Source: an uncultured Bergeyella sp. (GTDB lineage: Bacteria; Bacteroidota; Bacteroidia; Flavobacteriales; Weeksellaceae). Taken from it: 14,951 nucleotides of DNA. This document shows, one piece after another, positions 1-7,965 of this stretch (positions are counted from its first letter, which is position 1; each line of letters begins with the position of its first letter). Location of the stretch: the NCBI GenBank assembly GCA_916710115.1, contig CAKAOY010000017.1:1-14951 (forward strand). Reading direction: 5' to 3'. The translations under genes were made by a program, and so were the position numbers. A model generated the notes under the pieces. It did not search any database, had not been told where the DNA came from, and saw only the letters and a program-made list of their open reading frames with translations.

Positions 1-157
1 CAAAATCCATTCCCTTGACCCAAAAAAAGCTCAGACGGGGCCAGCAGTAAGAGGTGATGAGAAGGTTTTAGAATTACAAAAACAATTGATAACGAATGCT
101 GAACAGGCAGAAATCTATGATTTACTGAGCCAATCTATCAAGAAAATGTATTATTAA
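1..157 (+). CDS. C-terminal fragment of a Rossmann-fold/DUF2520 protein
   Basis: This is an open frame running in from the window edge (codons start at position 2) and ending at TAA 155-157; only about 51 residues are visible. The segment PKKAQTGPAVRGDE resembles the conserved QTGPA.R.D stretch of the DUF2520 C-terminal domain, which follows an F420-dependent NADP oxidoreductase-like Rossmann domain in these proteins. The rest is a charged helix ending in KKMYY. The NAD(P)-binding half lies outside the window, so the family call rests on one short motif and the biochemical role is unknown. It lies 32 bp upstream of the next gene on the same strand with no visible terminator between them, so cotranscription is likely. 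Confidence 0.6.
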   Translation, partial: KIHSLDPKKAQTGPAVRGDEKVLELQKQLITNAEQAEIYDLLSQSIKKMYY

Positions 158-189
158 ATTTAAAAATAAATTAAAATCCATTAACGGAA

Positions 190-612
190 ATGAAGTTTAT
201 AAAGTATGTTTTAAAATTTAGTTTTATTATTTTGCCGTTTTTTGTTTTTTCACAAAAAAAAGATATTCTTTCGGTAATGAAATCACAAGAAAAATCGTGG
301 AATAATGGCGATTTGAAAGGGTATATGAAGGGATATTATCAGTCGGATTCCCTAATATTTGTTAGCAAACACGGTACCACCTACGGTTGGGAAAATACAT
401 TATCCAATTACCAAAAAGCCTATCCAAATAGGGAAAAGATGGGTATTTTGAGTTTTTCGGATATTAAGGTTAAAAGATTGAAAAGAGATATCGCTTTTGT
501 GGTGGGGAAATGGAAGATAACTACCGATGAGACTACGATGAGCGGAGTATATTCCTTAATTTTTAGGAAGTATGGTAAAGATTGGCGAATTATTTCAGAT
601 CATACAGAATAG
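190..612 (+). CDS. Exported DUF4440/SnoaL-like small protein
   Basis: The 140-residue protein opens with a signal peptide: Lys residues at 2, 5 and 9, a hydrophobic core at about 10-20, and probable cleavage near FVFS/Q22. The mature part of about 118 residues looks like a single NTF2-like cone. It has the W36-N-N-G40-D41 pattern typical of DUF4440 after an N-terminal helix (about 26-50), a GxxxxGW stretch near 62-67, alternating beta strands, and a C-terminal KDWRIISDHTE (130-140) that matches the usual family ending. Many members of the superfamily bind or act on small molecules, but catalytic residues are not conserved well enough to name a substrate. The stop codon is 3 bp before the xerD-like start, so the two are probably cotranslated. 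Export to the periplasm is inferred from the signal peptide. Confidence 0.75.
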   Translation: MKFIKYVLKFSFIILPFFVFSQKKDILSVMKSQEKSWNNGDLKGYMKGYYQSDSLIFVSKHGTTYGWENTLSNYQKAYPNREKMGILSFSDIKVKRLKRDIAFVVGKWKITTDETTMSGVYSLIFRKYGKDWRIISDHTE

Positions 613-615
613 GCG

Positions 616-1536
616 ATGGATTGGCAGGAACAAATTACGAATTTTACGCAGTATTTAAAGTTTGAGCGACACCTTTCCGAAAATACCCTAGATGCCTATC
701 GTAGAGATATTTTCAAGTTGAAAAATTTTGTAGAAGAGAATTTAGATGGTCTTTCGGTGGTAGATATTACTTATGAGCATTTGCAAGAGTGTCTATATCA
801 TTTTTCTAAGGAGCATAATAGCGAGCGTTCTCAAGCGAGATGGACTTCGTCTATCAAGGCTTTTTTTCGGTATTTAAAGGAAGACGAAATCCGCCACGAT
901 AATCCCTCCGTTTTGTTGGAATCTCCCAAGTTAGGTTTCTATTTACCAGATTCTCTCAGTAAGGAAGAGATTGATTTGCTGTGTAATAGTATAGATAGGA
1001 CGACACCGATTGGTATTAGGAATCATTGTATTGTGGAGGTTTTGTATGGATGTGGGTTGCGAGTTTCCGAGTTAATACATTTACGAATTTCGGATATTAA
1101 TTTTAAGGAAAATTTCATAAAAGTAGAGGGGAAAGGAAGTAAAATTCGCCTTGTGCCTATTGCAGATTATACATTGGAACTTGTACGAAATTATATCAAT
1201 GGAGTTCGTGCTTTGGGGAAAATAGCCACTAAGTATGAGGATTTTCTGTTTCTTAATAATCGAGGGAAGCTCCTCTCTCGAGTAATGATTTTTCTATTTA
1301 TTAAGGAATATGCTCATCTTTCGGGGCTTAAAAAGAAAATCTCTCCGCATACTTTTCGGCATTCATTTGCTACTCATCTTCTGCAAAATGGTGCTGATTT
1401 GAGGTTTATTCAAGAGATGTTGGGGCACCAGAGTATCACGACTACGGAGATATATACTCATCTGAAAACAGAAGAACTGAGGGAGACGATACTCAATTAC
1501 CACCCAAGAAATAAGAGAAATAATAGAAAAAGATAA
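616..1536 (+). CDS. xerD: Tyrosine recombinase XerC/XerD
   Basis: A site-specific tyrosine recombinase of 306 residues, the normal length for Xer proteins, which resolve chromosome dimers at dif with FtsK. The N-terminal SAM-like DNA-binding domain (about 1-100) includes the ERHLSENTLDAYRRDI segment. The catalytic domain (about 110-300) has the full set: R149 in GCGLRVSEL, K173 in the GKGSK hairpin, H245 and R248 in HTFRH, H271 in LGHQSITTTEIY, and nucleophile Y280. The spacing matches E. coli XerD with an offset of one residue. The C-terminus is very basic (about 297-306). The gene sits in a housekeeping setting with no adjacent integron, phage or transposon features, so the chromosomal Xer role is favoured over a mobile-element integrase. 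Flavobacteria often carry one main XerD-like protein; XerC versus XerD cannot be decided here. Confidence 0.93.
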   Translation: MDWQEQITNFTQYLKFERHLSENTLDAYRRDIFKLKNFVEENLDGLSVVDITYEHLQECLYHFSKEHNSERSQARWTSSIKAFFRYLKEDEIRHDNPSVLLESPKLGFYLPDSLSKEEIDLLCNSIDRTTPIGIRNHCIVEVLYGCGLRVSELIHLRISDINFKENFIKVEGKGSKIRLVPIADYTLELVRNYINGVRALGKIATKYEDFLFLNNRGKLLSRVMIFLFIKEYAHLSGLKKKISPHTFRHSFATHLLQNGADLRFIQEMLGHQSITTTEIYTHLKTEELRETILNYHPRNKRNNRKR

Positions 1537-1575
1537 ATAAAAGCTAGATTTTATTATTAAATCAAAAAAAAGGGC

Positions 1576-1583
1576 TATCTTAG
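1576..1583 (+). promoter_or_regulatory. Probable -7 element of the S46 peptidase gene
   Basis: TATCTTAG lies 30 bp upstream of the peptidase start and matches the Bacteroidota -7 consensus TAnnTTTG at five of its six fixed positions. The only -33 candidate is a T-rich stretch at about 1549-1555, which is weak. The call is inferred from motif and position. Confidence 0.45.
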
Positions 1584-1612
1584 CACTCTATAATTTTTTT
1601 AAATTCTTATTT

Positions 1613-3754
1613 ATGAAGAGAATATTTTTAGTGGCGACTTTCCTAATGTCGTTCCTACAAATCAAAGCAGATGAAGGCATGTGGCTTTTGATGCTCATCA
1701 AAAGACTTAATGGTGTAGATATGCAAAAAGAGGGGCTACACCTTACCCCGGAGGAGATTTATTCTATCAATAACTCTTCGCTAAAAGATGCTATTGTGCA
1801 ATTTGGCGGTGGTTGTACGGCAGAGATAGTCTCTGATAAAGGACTGCTATTCACCAATCACCATTGTGGGTATGGTTCTATTGCTGGGCTCTCTACCCCA
1901 GAGAAAGATTATTTGAATAATGGATTTTGGGCTAAAAATTTGCAAGAAGAAATCCCAGCGCCAGGTCTTTCTGTGAAATTTTTGGTGAGAATGGGTGATG
2001 CCACAGAGAGAATAAATGCTAAGTTAAATAATAAACTATCTGCCGAGCAACGAAATAAAATCATTGAAGAAGAATATAAAGCTATCCAAAAGGAAAATTC
2101 TGCTAATGGCAAATATAGCGTTGTGGTAAAAGATTTCTTTAATGGAAATGAGTTCTATTATTTCGTATATCAAAATTTTAATGATGTGCGTCTTGTGGGA
2201 ACACCACCTGCTTCGTTAGGAAAATACGGTGGCGATACCGACAATTGGGAGTGGCCAAGACATACAGCTGATTTCTCCGTATTTCGTATATATTCCGATG
2301 CTAATGGGAATCCTGCAGAATATTCTATAAATAACAAACCATTACAACCGAAACACTCATTGCTTGTATCTATCAAAGGGGTAGGAAAAGGCGACTATAC
2401 AATGATTATGGGATACCCAGGGAGAACTAATAGATACCTAACTTCCTATGGAATCTCTCAGCTTGTGTATGGTGATTATCCAGCGTGGGTAGAGGCATCT
2501 AAACAAGCTATGGATGTTATGAAGAAATATATGGATAAAGACCATGCAACTAGCCTAAACTATGCATCACAATATGCACAGGTGGCTAACTATTGGAAAA
2601 ATAGACAAGGAACGATTGATTCCGTGCTGAAAAATGGAACTATCCAAGATAAACACAAAGTTGAGAAAAAATTTCAAAAATGGGCAAATAAACCAGAAAA
2701 TAAAGAAACTTATGCAAATGTTTTGGAAAATATTAAGGCTTACTACAACGAGGTAAATGCAAAAAATGTTGAGAAAAGCTATGCCTTCCAATTACAAAGA
2801 AATGCAAAATATATCTCCATTGCGTATCGATTAGGAGCCTTTATGAAGACTTATATGGAACAAGACGAAGCTAAAAAGGTTCAGCTTAAAGACAAAGCCA
2901 TATCCGAAATAGATGCTACCTACGAGAAGTTTAATCAAGAGTTAGAAACAGAGATGCTAACTCAAATGATAGGTTTGTACCAAAAAAAGGTAAATCCAAA
3001 TGTAGCCTCTCAAACATTAAAAAATGTAGATACAAATATCCTAAATAGGATTGCGACAACTTCTATTTTTGCTAATAAAGAATCTTTATTGGCATTCCTA
3101 AACAACCCAAATAAGGAAGTTTTGGAGGAAGATAAATTGTATCAATTGGCAAATGATTATATCAACGATACTAAGAATTTGGCTACAAAATATAGCGAAG
3201 CAGACGGAAAATTCGCCGAAAATACCAGAATCTTCCTCGATGGATTAAGAAAATCTCAACCGAAAAAAGCATTTTATCCAGATGCTAATTCTACAATGAG
3301 ACTAACTTATGGTAGCGTAGTTACCCTCCCAAAAAGAGCCGATAGAAAATATTTCGGTATTACGGATAAAGATAACTACTATACCGACCAAAGAGGTATT
3401 TTAGGAAAATACAAAAAAGGCGACCAAGAGTTTGATTTGCCAGAGAGATTTATCAACTTGATGCAAACCAAAACTTACGGACAATATGCCGACAAAAAAA
3501 CAGGAAATCTGCACCTTAATTTCCTTTCTAATAACGATATTACGGGCGGAAACTCTGGTTCGCCGATTATGGATGCCGATGGAAATCTTATTGGATTAGC
3601 ATTTGATGGAAACTCAGAGGCTCTCAGTGGAGATATTGTCTTTGAAGCAGATAAACAAAGAACTATTAATGTAGATTCTCGTTTTGTACTTTGGGTGATT
3701 GATATCTACGGAGAAGCAAAACATCTTATTGAAGAGATGAAAATAGTAAAATAA
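1613..3754 (+). CDS. dpp7: S46 family dipeptidyl-peptidase, DPP7 type
   Basis: A secreted serine exopeptidase of 713 residues, close to the 712 of Porphyromonas gingivalis DPP7. It removes N-terminal dipeptides from oligopeptides in the periplasm. A signal peptide covers about 1-19, and the mature protein begins near DEGMW. The chymotrypsin-fold triad is readable: H84 in TNHHCG, D220 in HTADFSVFR and S648 in TGGNSGSP. The H-to-D spacing of 136 equals that of P. gingivalis DPP7. The lysine-rich alpha-helical cap domain lies between them at about 290-590. Residue 666, in AFDGN, is Gly. In this family Gly at this site goes with hydrophobic P1 residues (DPP7), while Arg gives the Asp/Glu-specific DPP11. 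The gene stands alone between a promoter-like element and a terminator, suggesting independent expression. Confidence 0.92.
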   Translation: MKRIFLVATFLMSFLQIKADEGMWLLMLIKRLNGVDMQKEGLHLTPEEIYSINNSSLKDAIVQFGGGCTAEIVSDKGLLFTNHHCGYGSIAGLSTPEKDYLNNGFWAKNLQEEIPAPGLSVKFLVRMGDATERINAKLNNKLSAEQRNKIIEEEYKAIQKENSANGKYSVVVKDFFNGNEFYYFVYQNFNDVRLVGTPPASLGKYGGDTDNWEWPRHTADFSVFRIYSDANGNPAEYSINNKPLQPKHSLLVSIKGVGKGDYTMIMGYPGRTNRYLTSYGISQLVYGDYPAWVEASKQAMDVMKKYMDKDHATSLNYASQYAQVANYWKNRQGTIDSVLKNGTIQDKHKVEKKFQKWANKPENKETYANVLENIKAYYNEVNAKNVEKSYAFQLQRNAKYISIAYRLGAFMKTYMEQDEAKKVQLKDKAISEIDATYEKFNQELETEMLTQMIGLYQKKVNPNVASQTLKNVDTNILNRIATTSIFANKESLLAFLNNPNKEVLEEDKLYQLANDYINDTKNLATKYSEADGKFAENTRIFLDGLRKSQPKKAFYPDANSTMRLTYGSVVTLPKRADRKYFGITDKDNYYTDQRGILGKYKKGDQEFDLPERFINLMQTKTYGQYADKKTGNLHLNFLSNNDITGGNSGSPIMDADGNLIGLAFDGNSEALSGDIVFEADKQRTINVDSRFVLWVIDIYGEAKHLIEEMKIVK

Positions 3755-3763
3755 TTAATAATT

Positions 3764-3798
3764 GAAAGGCAAGAGATTATATTCACTCTTGCTTTTTT
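3764..3798 (+). terminator. Rho-independent terminator after dpp7
   Basis: A perfect 7-bp stem, GCAAGAG (3769-3775) with CTCTTGC (3786-3792), encloses a 10-base loop. It is followed by TTTTTT, and the upstream AAAG extends the pairing into the T run. It lies about 15 bp after the peptidase stop codon. Confidence 0.85.
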
Positions 3799-3835
3799 CA
3801 TTATTCATTATTGTCAAAAATAAAAATAGGGACTT

Positions 3836-3866
3836 TTTTGTAATTAAAAATAAAATTGTAATTTTG
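3836..3866 (+). promoter_or_regulatory. Bacteroidota sigma-A-type promoter for the phosphatase unit
   Basis: TTTTG at 3836-3840 serves as the -33 box and TAATTTTG at 3859-3866 is a perfect TAnnTTTG -7 box. The 18-bp spacer is within the usual range. The start codon is 20 bp beyond the -7 box, so the leader is short. Confidence 0.75.
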
Positions 3867-3886
3867 AACCTTAAAAACCAAAAATA

Positions 3887-5296
3887 ATGGACAGAAGAAA
3901 ATTTCTCAAAGGGACTGCTTTATTTTCAGGATTATTGGCAGTTAATCCGTTCGGTCTAGTTGATGCAAAAAACTTGGAAATAAAACCAAGACACGGCAAG
4001 AAAGCTAAAAATATCATCTTTATGGTGAGTGATGGTATGAGTTCGGGAACTTTGGCTTTGGCCAATTTGTATTCCAACAGAATTTTAGGAAGAAATGGCA
4101 ATTGGAATAATCTATATTTAGAAAATCGCGTATCTCGTGCCTTGATGGATACAGCATCTGCAAGTTCTATCGTTACAGATTCATCAGCAGCGAGTTCCTC
4201 TTTTGGTGGAGGTTTTCGTGTAAATAATGGCTCTCTTAATGTGGGACCAAACGGAGAACACCACTTACCAATCTGGCAAAAATTCAAAAAAGTAGGTAAA
4301 AAAGCAGGATGCGTAACAACTGTAACTATCACACACGCAACGCCTGCGGGGTTCTGTATTAATTCTAATAGCCGAAAAGCAGAACCAAAAATTGCAGAAA
4401 TGTATGCTGAATATGGATTTGATGTAATGATGGGTGGTGGCGACGAGTTTTTTAACCCTCAAAAAAGAGAAGACAAAAAAGATGTCTATGCCGTTTATGA
4501 GAAAAAAGGTTATCAAATCTTAAAAGATAGAAACGACTTTGCAAAGATTGAAAAAAATAAACCACTGTTAGGAGTATTCAATCACGGGGCTTTGCCGTAT
4601 TCTATTGATAGACAGAATACTAAGGAGTTACAAAATATACCAACTCTTGCAGAAATGGCAACAATCGCTATCAATCAAATGAAAGACCATAAGGAAGGTT
4701 TTGTATTGCAAGTAGAGGCAGGTAAAGTGGATTGGGCAGCTCACGGAAATGATGTAGCGGCACTTATTCACGACCAATTGGCATTCGATGATGCCATAAA
4801 AGCAGTAATTGATTTTGCTGAAAAAGATGGAAATACGATGGTTATTATCACTACAGACCACGGAAATGCTAATCCAGGAACTATTTATGGAAAGACAGCG
4901 AACCAACAATTTGATAGTATTGCAAATTATAAATACACTAATGATAATCTTTTGAACCAAATCAATGGCGGATTCACTGTAAGTCAAGTGAAAGATTTGA
5001 TTTATGAGGCTAATAAAATCCAAATTGCTGATGATAAGGCTAAGCACCTCTTGGATTTCTACAATGGATTAGAGAAAGAAGACGGATTGTATAACTATAA
5101 AAAATTACCATATAAATTTTATTCCGAGCAACAAGGAAAAACGAACTCTATCGGCTGGATTAGTATGGACCACTCGGGAGATTATGTAGAATTAGCAATC
5201 TTCGGGCCAGGGAAAGAACTCCTAAAACCTTTTGTGAAGAATACAGATTTGCACTATCTGATGCTTAATGCAGCCGAGGTAGAGAATAAGTTTTAA
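3887..5296 (+). CDS. Tat-exported alkaline phosphatase, PhoA superfamily
   Basis: A metal-dependent phosphomonoesterase of 469 residues, expected in the periplasm. The N-terminus D-R-R-K-F-L-K-G followed by a hydrophobic stretch to about residue 27 is a twin-arginine signal. Active-site motifs appear in the order of the alkaline phosphatase superfamily: metal ligand D49 (MVSDGMSSG), nucleophile S99 in VTDSSAAS, H150 and T152 in THATPAGF, E277/D282/H286 in QVEAGKVDWAAH, D324-H325 in TTDHGN, and H429 in MDHSGDY. H150 occupies the place of D153 in E. coli PhoA, as in many other bacterial and the mammalian enzymes, so the third metal site differs from the E. coli type. It is the first gene of a probable phosphatase-pncA-peptidase transcript. 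No phosphate-starvation operator was recognised. The substrate could be broader than simple phosphomonoesters. Confidence 0.92.
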   Translation: MDRRKFLKGTALFSGLLAVNPFGLVDAKNLEIKPRHGKKAKNIIFMVSDGMSSGTLALANLYSNRILGRNGNWNNLYLENRVSRALMDTASASSIVTDSSAASSSFGGGFRVNNGSLNVGPNGEHHLPIWQKFKKVGKKAGCVTTVTITHATPAGFCINSNSRKAEPKIAEMYAEYGFDVMMGGGDEFFNPQKREDKKDVYAVYEKKGYQILKDRNDFAKIEKNKPLLGVFNHGALPYSIDRQNTKELQNIPTLAEMATIAINQMKDHKEGFVLQVEAGKVDWAAHGNDVAALIHDQLAFDDAIKAVIDFAEKDGNTMVIITTDHGNANPGTIYGKTANQQFDSIANYKYTNDNLLNQINGGFTVSQVKDLIYEANKIQIADDKAKHLLDFYNGLEKEDGLYNYKKLPYKFYSEQQGKTNSIGWISMDHSGDYVELAIFGPGKELLKPFVKNTDLHYLMLNAAEVENKF

Positions 5297-5333
5297 TACA
5301 AATGAAATCTATGATACTTATTACGAAATAAAA

Positions 5334-5939
5334 ATGAAAAAAGCTTTAATTGTCGTAGATGTTCAGAATGATTTTTGTGAGGGGGGTGCATTAGCAGTCC
5401 CCTTTGCGAATAATATTATTCCGTACATTAATAAATTGATAACGAAAAACTACTATGATGAGGTTGTTTTTACCCAAGATTTCCATCCAGAAAATCATCA
5501 AAGTTTTGCCCAAAATAATGGAAAATCCGTCGGTGAAATTATAGACCTCAATGGCATACCTCAGTTTATGTGGCCGAATCATTGCGTTCAGGGGTCTTTT
5601 GGGGTAGAATTTCATAAAGACTTGTACAAAGGTAAAATCAATCATATCGTACAAAAGGGAACTAATCCGAGTATAGACTCTTATTCGGCATTTCAAGATA
5701 ATAATGGACTACAAAAAACCGACCTTGATGACTATCTGAAATCTAAAAATATTCAAGAATTGGAGGTCGTAGGACTAGCGTTAGATTATTGTGTGAAATA
5801 CACTTGCCTTGATGCGGTTGCCTGCGGATATACTACTTCTGTACATTTTAGAGGGACGAAAGCAGTCAATGTAAATCCTAATGATGGTAGAGATGCTATT
5901 TACGAACTTTTAGAAAATGGAGTGAATATTTTAGGGTAG
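5334..5939 (+). CDS. pncA: Nicotinamidase (pyrazinamidase-type), PncA
   Basis: A cytoplasmic hydrolase of 201 residues that converts nicotinamide to nicotinate and ammonia in the Preiss-Handler NAD salvage route. It has no signal peptide. The isochorismatase-fold motifs are complete: D9 in VVDVQNDFCEGG, metal ligands D49, H51 and H55 in the QDFHPENH block, K108 in VQKGT, the MWPNHCVQG loop (79-87), and nucleophile C153 in LALDYCVKYT. The D9/K108/C153 triad and the metal triad are what separate nicotinamidases from other isochorismatase-like enzymes. The D-F-H-P form (usually D-W-H-P) is a conservative change. It starts 37 bp after the phosphatase gene and ends 24 bp before the M1 peptidase gene with no terminator on either side. 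Cotranscription is therefore likely, although no functional link with the neighbours is obvious. Confidence 0.94.
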   Translation: MKKALIVVDVQNDFCEGGALAVPFANNIIPYINKLITKNYYDEVVFTQDFHPENHQSFAQNNGKSVGEIIDLNGIPQFMWPNHCVQGSFGVEFHKDLYKGKINHIVQKGTNPSIDSYSAFQDNNGLQKTDLDDYLKSKNIQELEVVGLALDYCVKYTCLDAVACGYTTSVHFRGTKAVNVNPNDGRDAIYELLENGVNILG

Positions 5940-5963
5940 AAAGATTATTAATAAATCAGAAGA

Positions 5964-7808
5964 ATGAATAGAATATTTCAAATATTATTATTGATGGTAA
6001 TAGGAATCCTATCTGCACAAAAGGGTGCTTATTATCAGCAATTTGCAAAATATAAGATGGATATAGATGTAGATGCTACGAACTTTACTTATCAAGGAAA
6101 ACAAAGCATCATTTATACAAATAACTCTCCAGATGAGCTATCTGTGGTGTATTTTCATTTGTATTGGAATGCCTTTAAGAGTGGTTCAATGATGGACGAT
6201 CGAATCCGAGAACAAGGAATAAATGGTGACAAAAGATTGCAGGTAAATGGAGTATCCGAATTATCTCAAATCCCCGCAGAATTAGAAGGAAAGCAAAATA
6301 TTCATTGGATAAAACAAGATGGAAAACCATTGAATTTTGAAGTTCAAGAAACCATAATGAAAGTATATTTGGCAACACCAATAAAGCCGAATACTTCAAC
6401 AACTTTTACAATGGAGTGGGATGCAAATATCCCAATGGAAATTCGCCGAAGCGGTAGAAATAGCAGTGAAGGAATAGATATGACGATGACTCAGTGGTAC
6501 CCAAAAATTGCCGAATATGATTACAATGGTTGGGCAACATTTGATTATCTTGGGAAAGAATTTCACGCTCCATTTGCCGATTTTGATGTAAATATTAAGA
6601 TTGATAAAGACTATATCATTGGAGCAGGAGGGGTTCTGAAAAATGAAAATGCAGTGAAGGGATATTCCGAAAATCCAGAATTAACTCCCGATAGAAATGG
6701 AAAAGTTACTTGGAAATGGTCCGCAAAAAATATCCTTGATTTCGCTTGGGCAGCCGATAGAGATTATTCCGTAGATGAATTTAGCATATTGGATGGTCCA
6801 AAAGTCTATTTCGTGTATCAGAAGTCCGACAAGACACAGTATTGGAGCCAAGCGAAACCATATATCAAGAGGTTTTATCAGTTGATGAATGCCAAGTTTG
6901 GGCAGTATATGTATCCTACATATTCCTTTGTGCAAGGTGGAGATGGAGGTATGGAGTACGGAATGGCCACAATGATTTTGGGCGAATCTGATTCTCTACT
7001 CAATTTGGTGCGACTTATGGCACACGAGGGGGCACACTCTTGGTTTCAACAGATGTTGGCGACGAACGAAAGCACTCAACCTTGGCTTGACGAGGGCTTC
7101 ACTTCCTACGCCGAAAGTTGGGTAACACATCAGCTATTTCCATCTCAAAAAGCACTACCGAATCCATTTTTGGAGACCATAAATAGATATACACGATTTA
7201 CAAAAACCGGAATGGAGGAGCCAGCTATTTGGTATTCCGACTATCACCATAGTGGTGCAGGGTATTCTGTCGCAGCCTATGTTAAAGGAGAACTTTTTCT
7301 TGTAGAGTTGGGGTATATTATTGGGGAGCAAGCCTTATCTGATGTCTTAAAAATTTATTTTGAAGAATGGAAAATGCATCATCCAAGCGATAGAGACTTT
7401 ATGCATATAGCTCAAAAAGTCTCTAAAATGGACTTGAAGTGGTTCTATCATTATTGGATAAACACTACGGAAACAATAGATTATTCAATTAAAAATGTAG
7501 AATATACCGAAAATGGTACAAAAATTACCCTTGAAAATAAGGGTGATATTCCGATGCCAATAGATTTCTCGATATTCACCAAGGATAAGAAGATTGTTAA
7601 TTATCATATTCCAACGAATCTTACCCATTCTTGGAAAGAAAAAGATGCCTATGGCGATTTTTCAACCTTGGATTATTGGATTTCCACGAAACGAGAATAT
7701 ACTTTCACTATTCCTTTTAAAAAGGAGGATTTGCAAGTGATAGGTATAGATTTTTCTAAGAGGTTGGCAGATGTTAATCCACAGGATAACTTTATGGAAA
7801 TTAAATAA
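5964..7808 (+). CDS. Exported M1-family zinc aminopeptidase
   Basis: A gluzincin metallopeptidase of 614 residues with a signal peptide at about 1-18 (cleavage near LSA/QK), so it acts in the periplasm or on the cell surface. The N-terminal beta domain (about 30-215) is followed by the thermolysin-like catalytic domain. Zinc ligands H354 and H358 and general base E355 sit in HEGAHSWF, and E377 in WLDEGFTSYAE is the third ligand, 18 residues after H358 as in M1 enzymes. The exopeptidase motif reads GGMEYG (328-333) instead of GAMEN, keeping the Glu that binds the substrate amino group. Y439 in AAYVKGE is the likely transition-state Tyr. It lacks the large ERAP-like C-terminal helical domain, as in short bacterial members. 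It is the last gene before a strong terminator. Exact substrate preference is unknown. Confidence 0.88.
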   Translation: MNRIFQILLLMVIGILSAQKGAYYQQFAKYKMDIDVDATNFTYQGKQSIIYTNNSPDELSVVYFHLYWNAFKSGSMMDDRIREQGINGDKRLQVNGVSELSQIPAELEGKQNIHWIKQDGKPLNFEVQETIMKVYLATPIKPNTSTTFTMEWDANIPMEIRRSGRNSSEGIDMTMTQWYPKIAEYDYNGWATFDYLGKEFHAPFADFDVNIKIDKDYIIGAGGVLKNENAVKGYSENPELTPDRNGKVTWKWSAKNILDFAWAADRDYSVDEFSILDGPKVYFVYQKSDKTQYWSQAKPYIKRFYQLMNAKFGQYMYPTYSFVQGGDGGMEYGMATMILGESDSLLNLVRLMAHEGAHSWFQQMLATNESTQPWLDEGFTSYAESWVTHQLFPSQKALPNPFLETINRYTRFTKTGMEEPAIWYSDYHHSGAGYSVAAYVKGELFLVELGYIIGEQALSDVLKIYFEEWKMHHPSDRDFMHIAQKVSKMDLKWFYHYWINTTETIDYSIKNVEYTENGTKITLENKGDIPMPIDFSIFTKDKKIVNYHIPTNLTHSWKEKDAYGDFSTLDYWISTKREYTFTIPFKKEDLQVIGIDFSKRLADVNPQDNFMEIK

Positions 7809-7816
7809 TTAATAAA

Positions 7817-7853
7817 TAAAAGGCTCTAACTTAAAATTAGAGTCTTTTATTTT
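7817..7853 (+). terminator. Rho-independent terminator after the M1 peptidase gene
   Basis: CTCTAA (7824-7829) pairs with TTAGAG (7837-7842). The stem is extended by GG with TC and by an A run pairing with the trailing TTTTA. The loop is about 7 bases, and more T-rich sequence follows. It separates the peptidase unit from the act operon. Confidence 0.82.
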
Positions 7854-7882
7854 ATTCAGTGGTAATTTTAAAACTTATTTAG

Positions 7883-7895
7883 TTATATGTTAAAA
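7883..7895 (+). repeat. 13-bp direct repeat, copy 1, in the act operon leader
   Basis: TTATATGTTAAAA, identical to copy 2 at 7979-7991. The copies are 96 bp apart start to start. This copy lies about 110 bp upstream of the -7 element. The region is AT-rich, so a chance match cannot be excluded. Confidence 0.5.
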
Positions 7896-7965
7896 AAATA
7901 ATATATAGATAAAAAATTAATTTAGAAACTATATAAATTAGCGATAAAAGCTAAAAAGTATTGCA

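Noticed and set aside
616..1536. Possible phage or genomic-island integrase
   Set aside because: Length, motif spacing and the absence of attachment repeats, a tRNA gene or mobile-element genes nearby all favour the chromosomal Xer recombinase.
1536..1555. Inverted repeat AATAAAA / TTTTATT right after the xer stop codon
   Set aside because: The stem is entirely A/T, the loop is short and no distinct T tail follows. In AT-rich DNA this is weak evidence for a terminator.
3871..4332. Long open frame on the minus strand across the phosphatase gene
   Set aside because: It lies fully opposite a well-supported alkaline phosphatase with intact motifs, and its translation shows no recognisable domain.
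4628..5047. Minus-strand open frame rich in Ile, Ser and Cys
   Set aside because: It is a shadow of the phosphatase coding strand. Its composition is typical of reverse-complemented AT-rich coding sequence, and there is no start context.
5302..5331. Very short frame (about nine codons) in the gap before pncA
   Set aside because: It is too short, has no ribosome-site-like sequence and resembles random AT-rich sequence.
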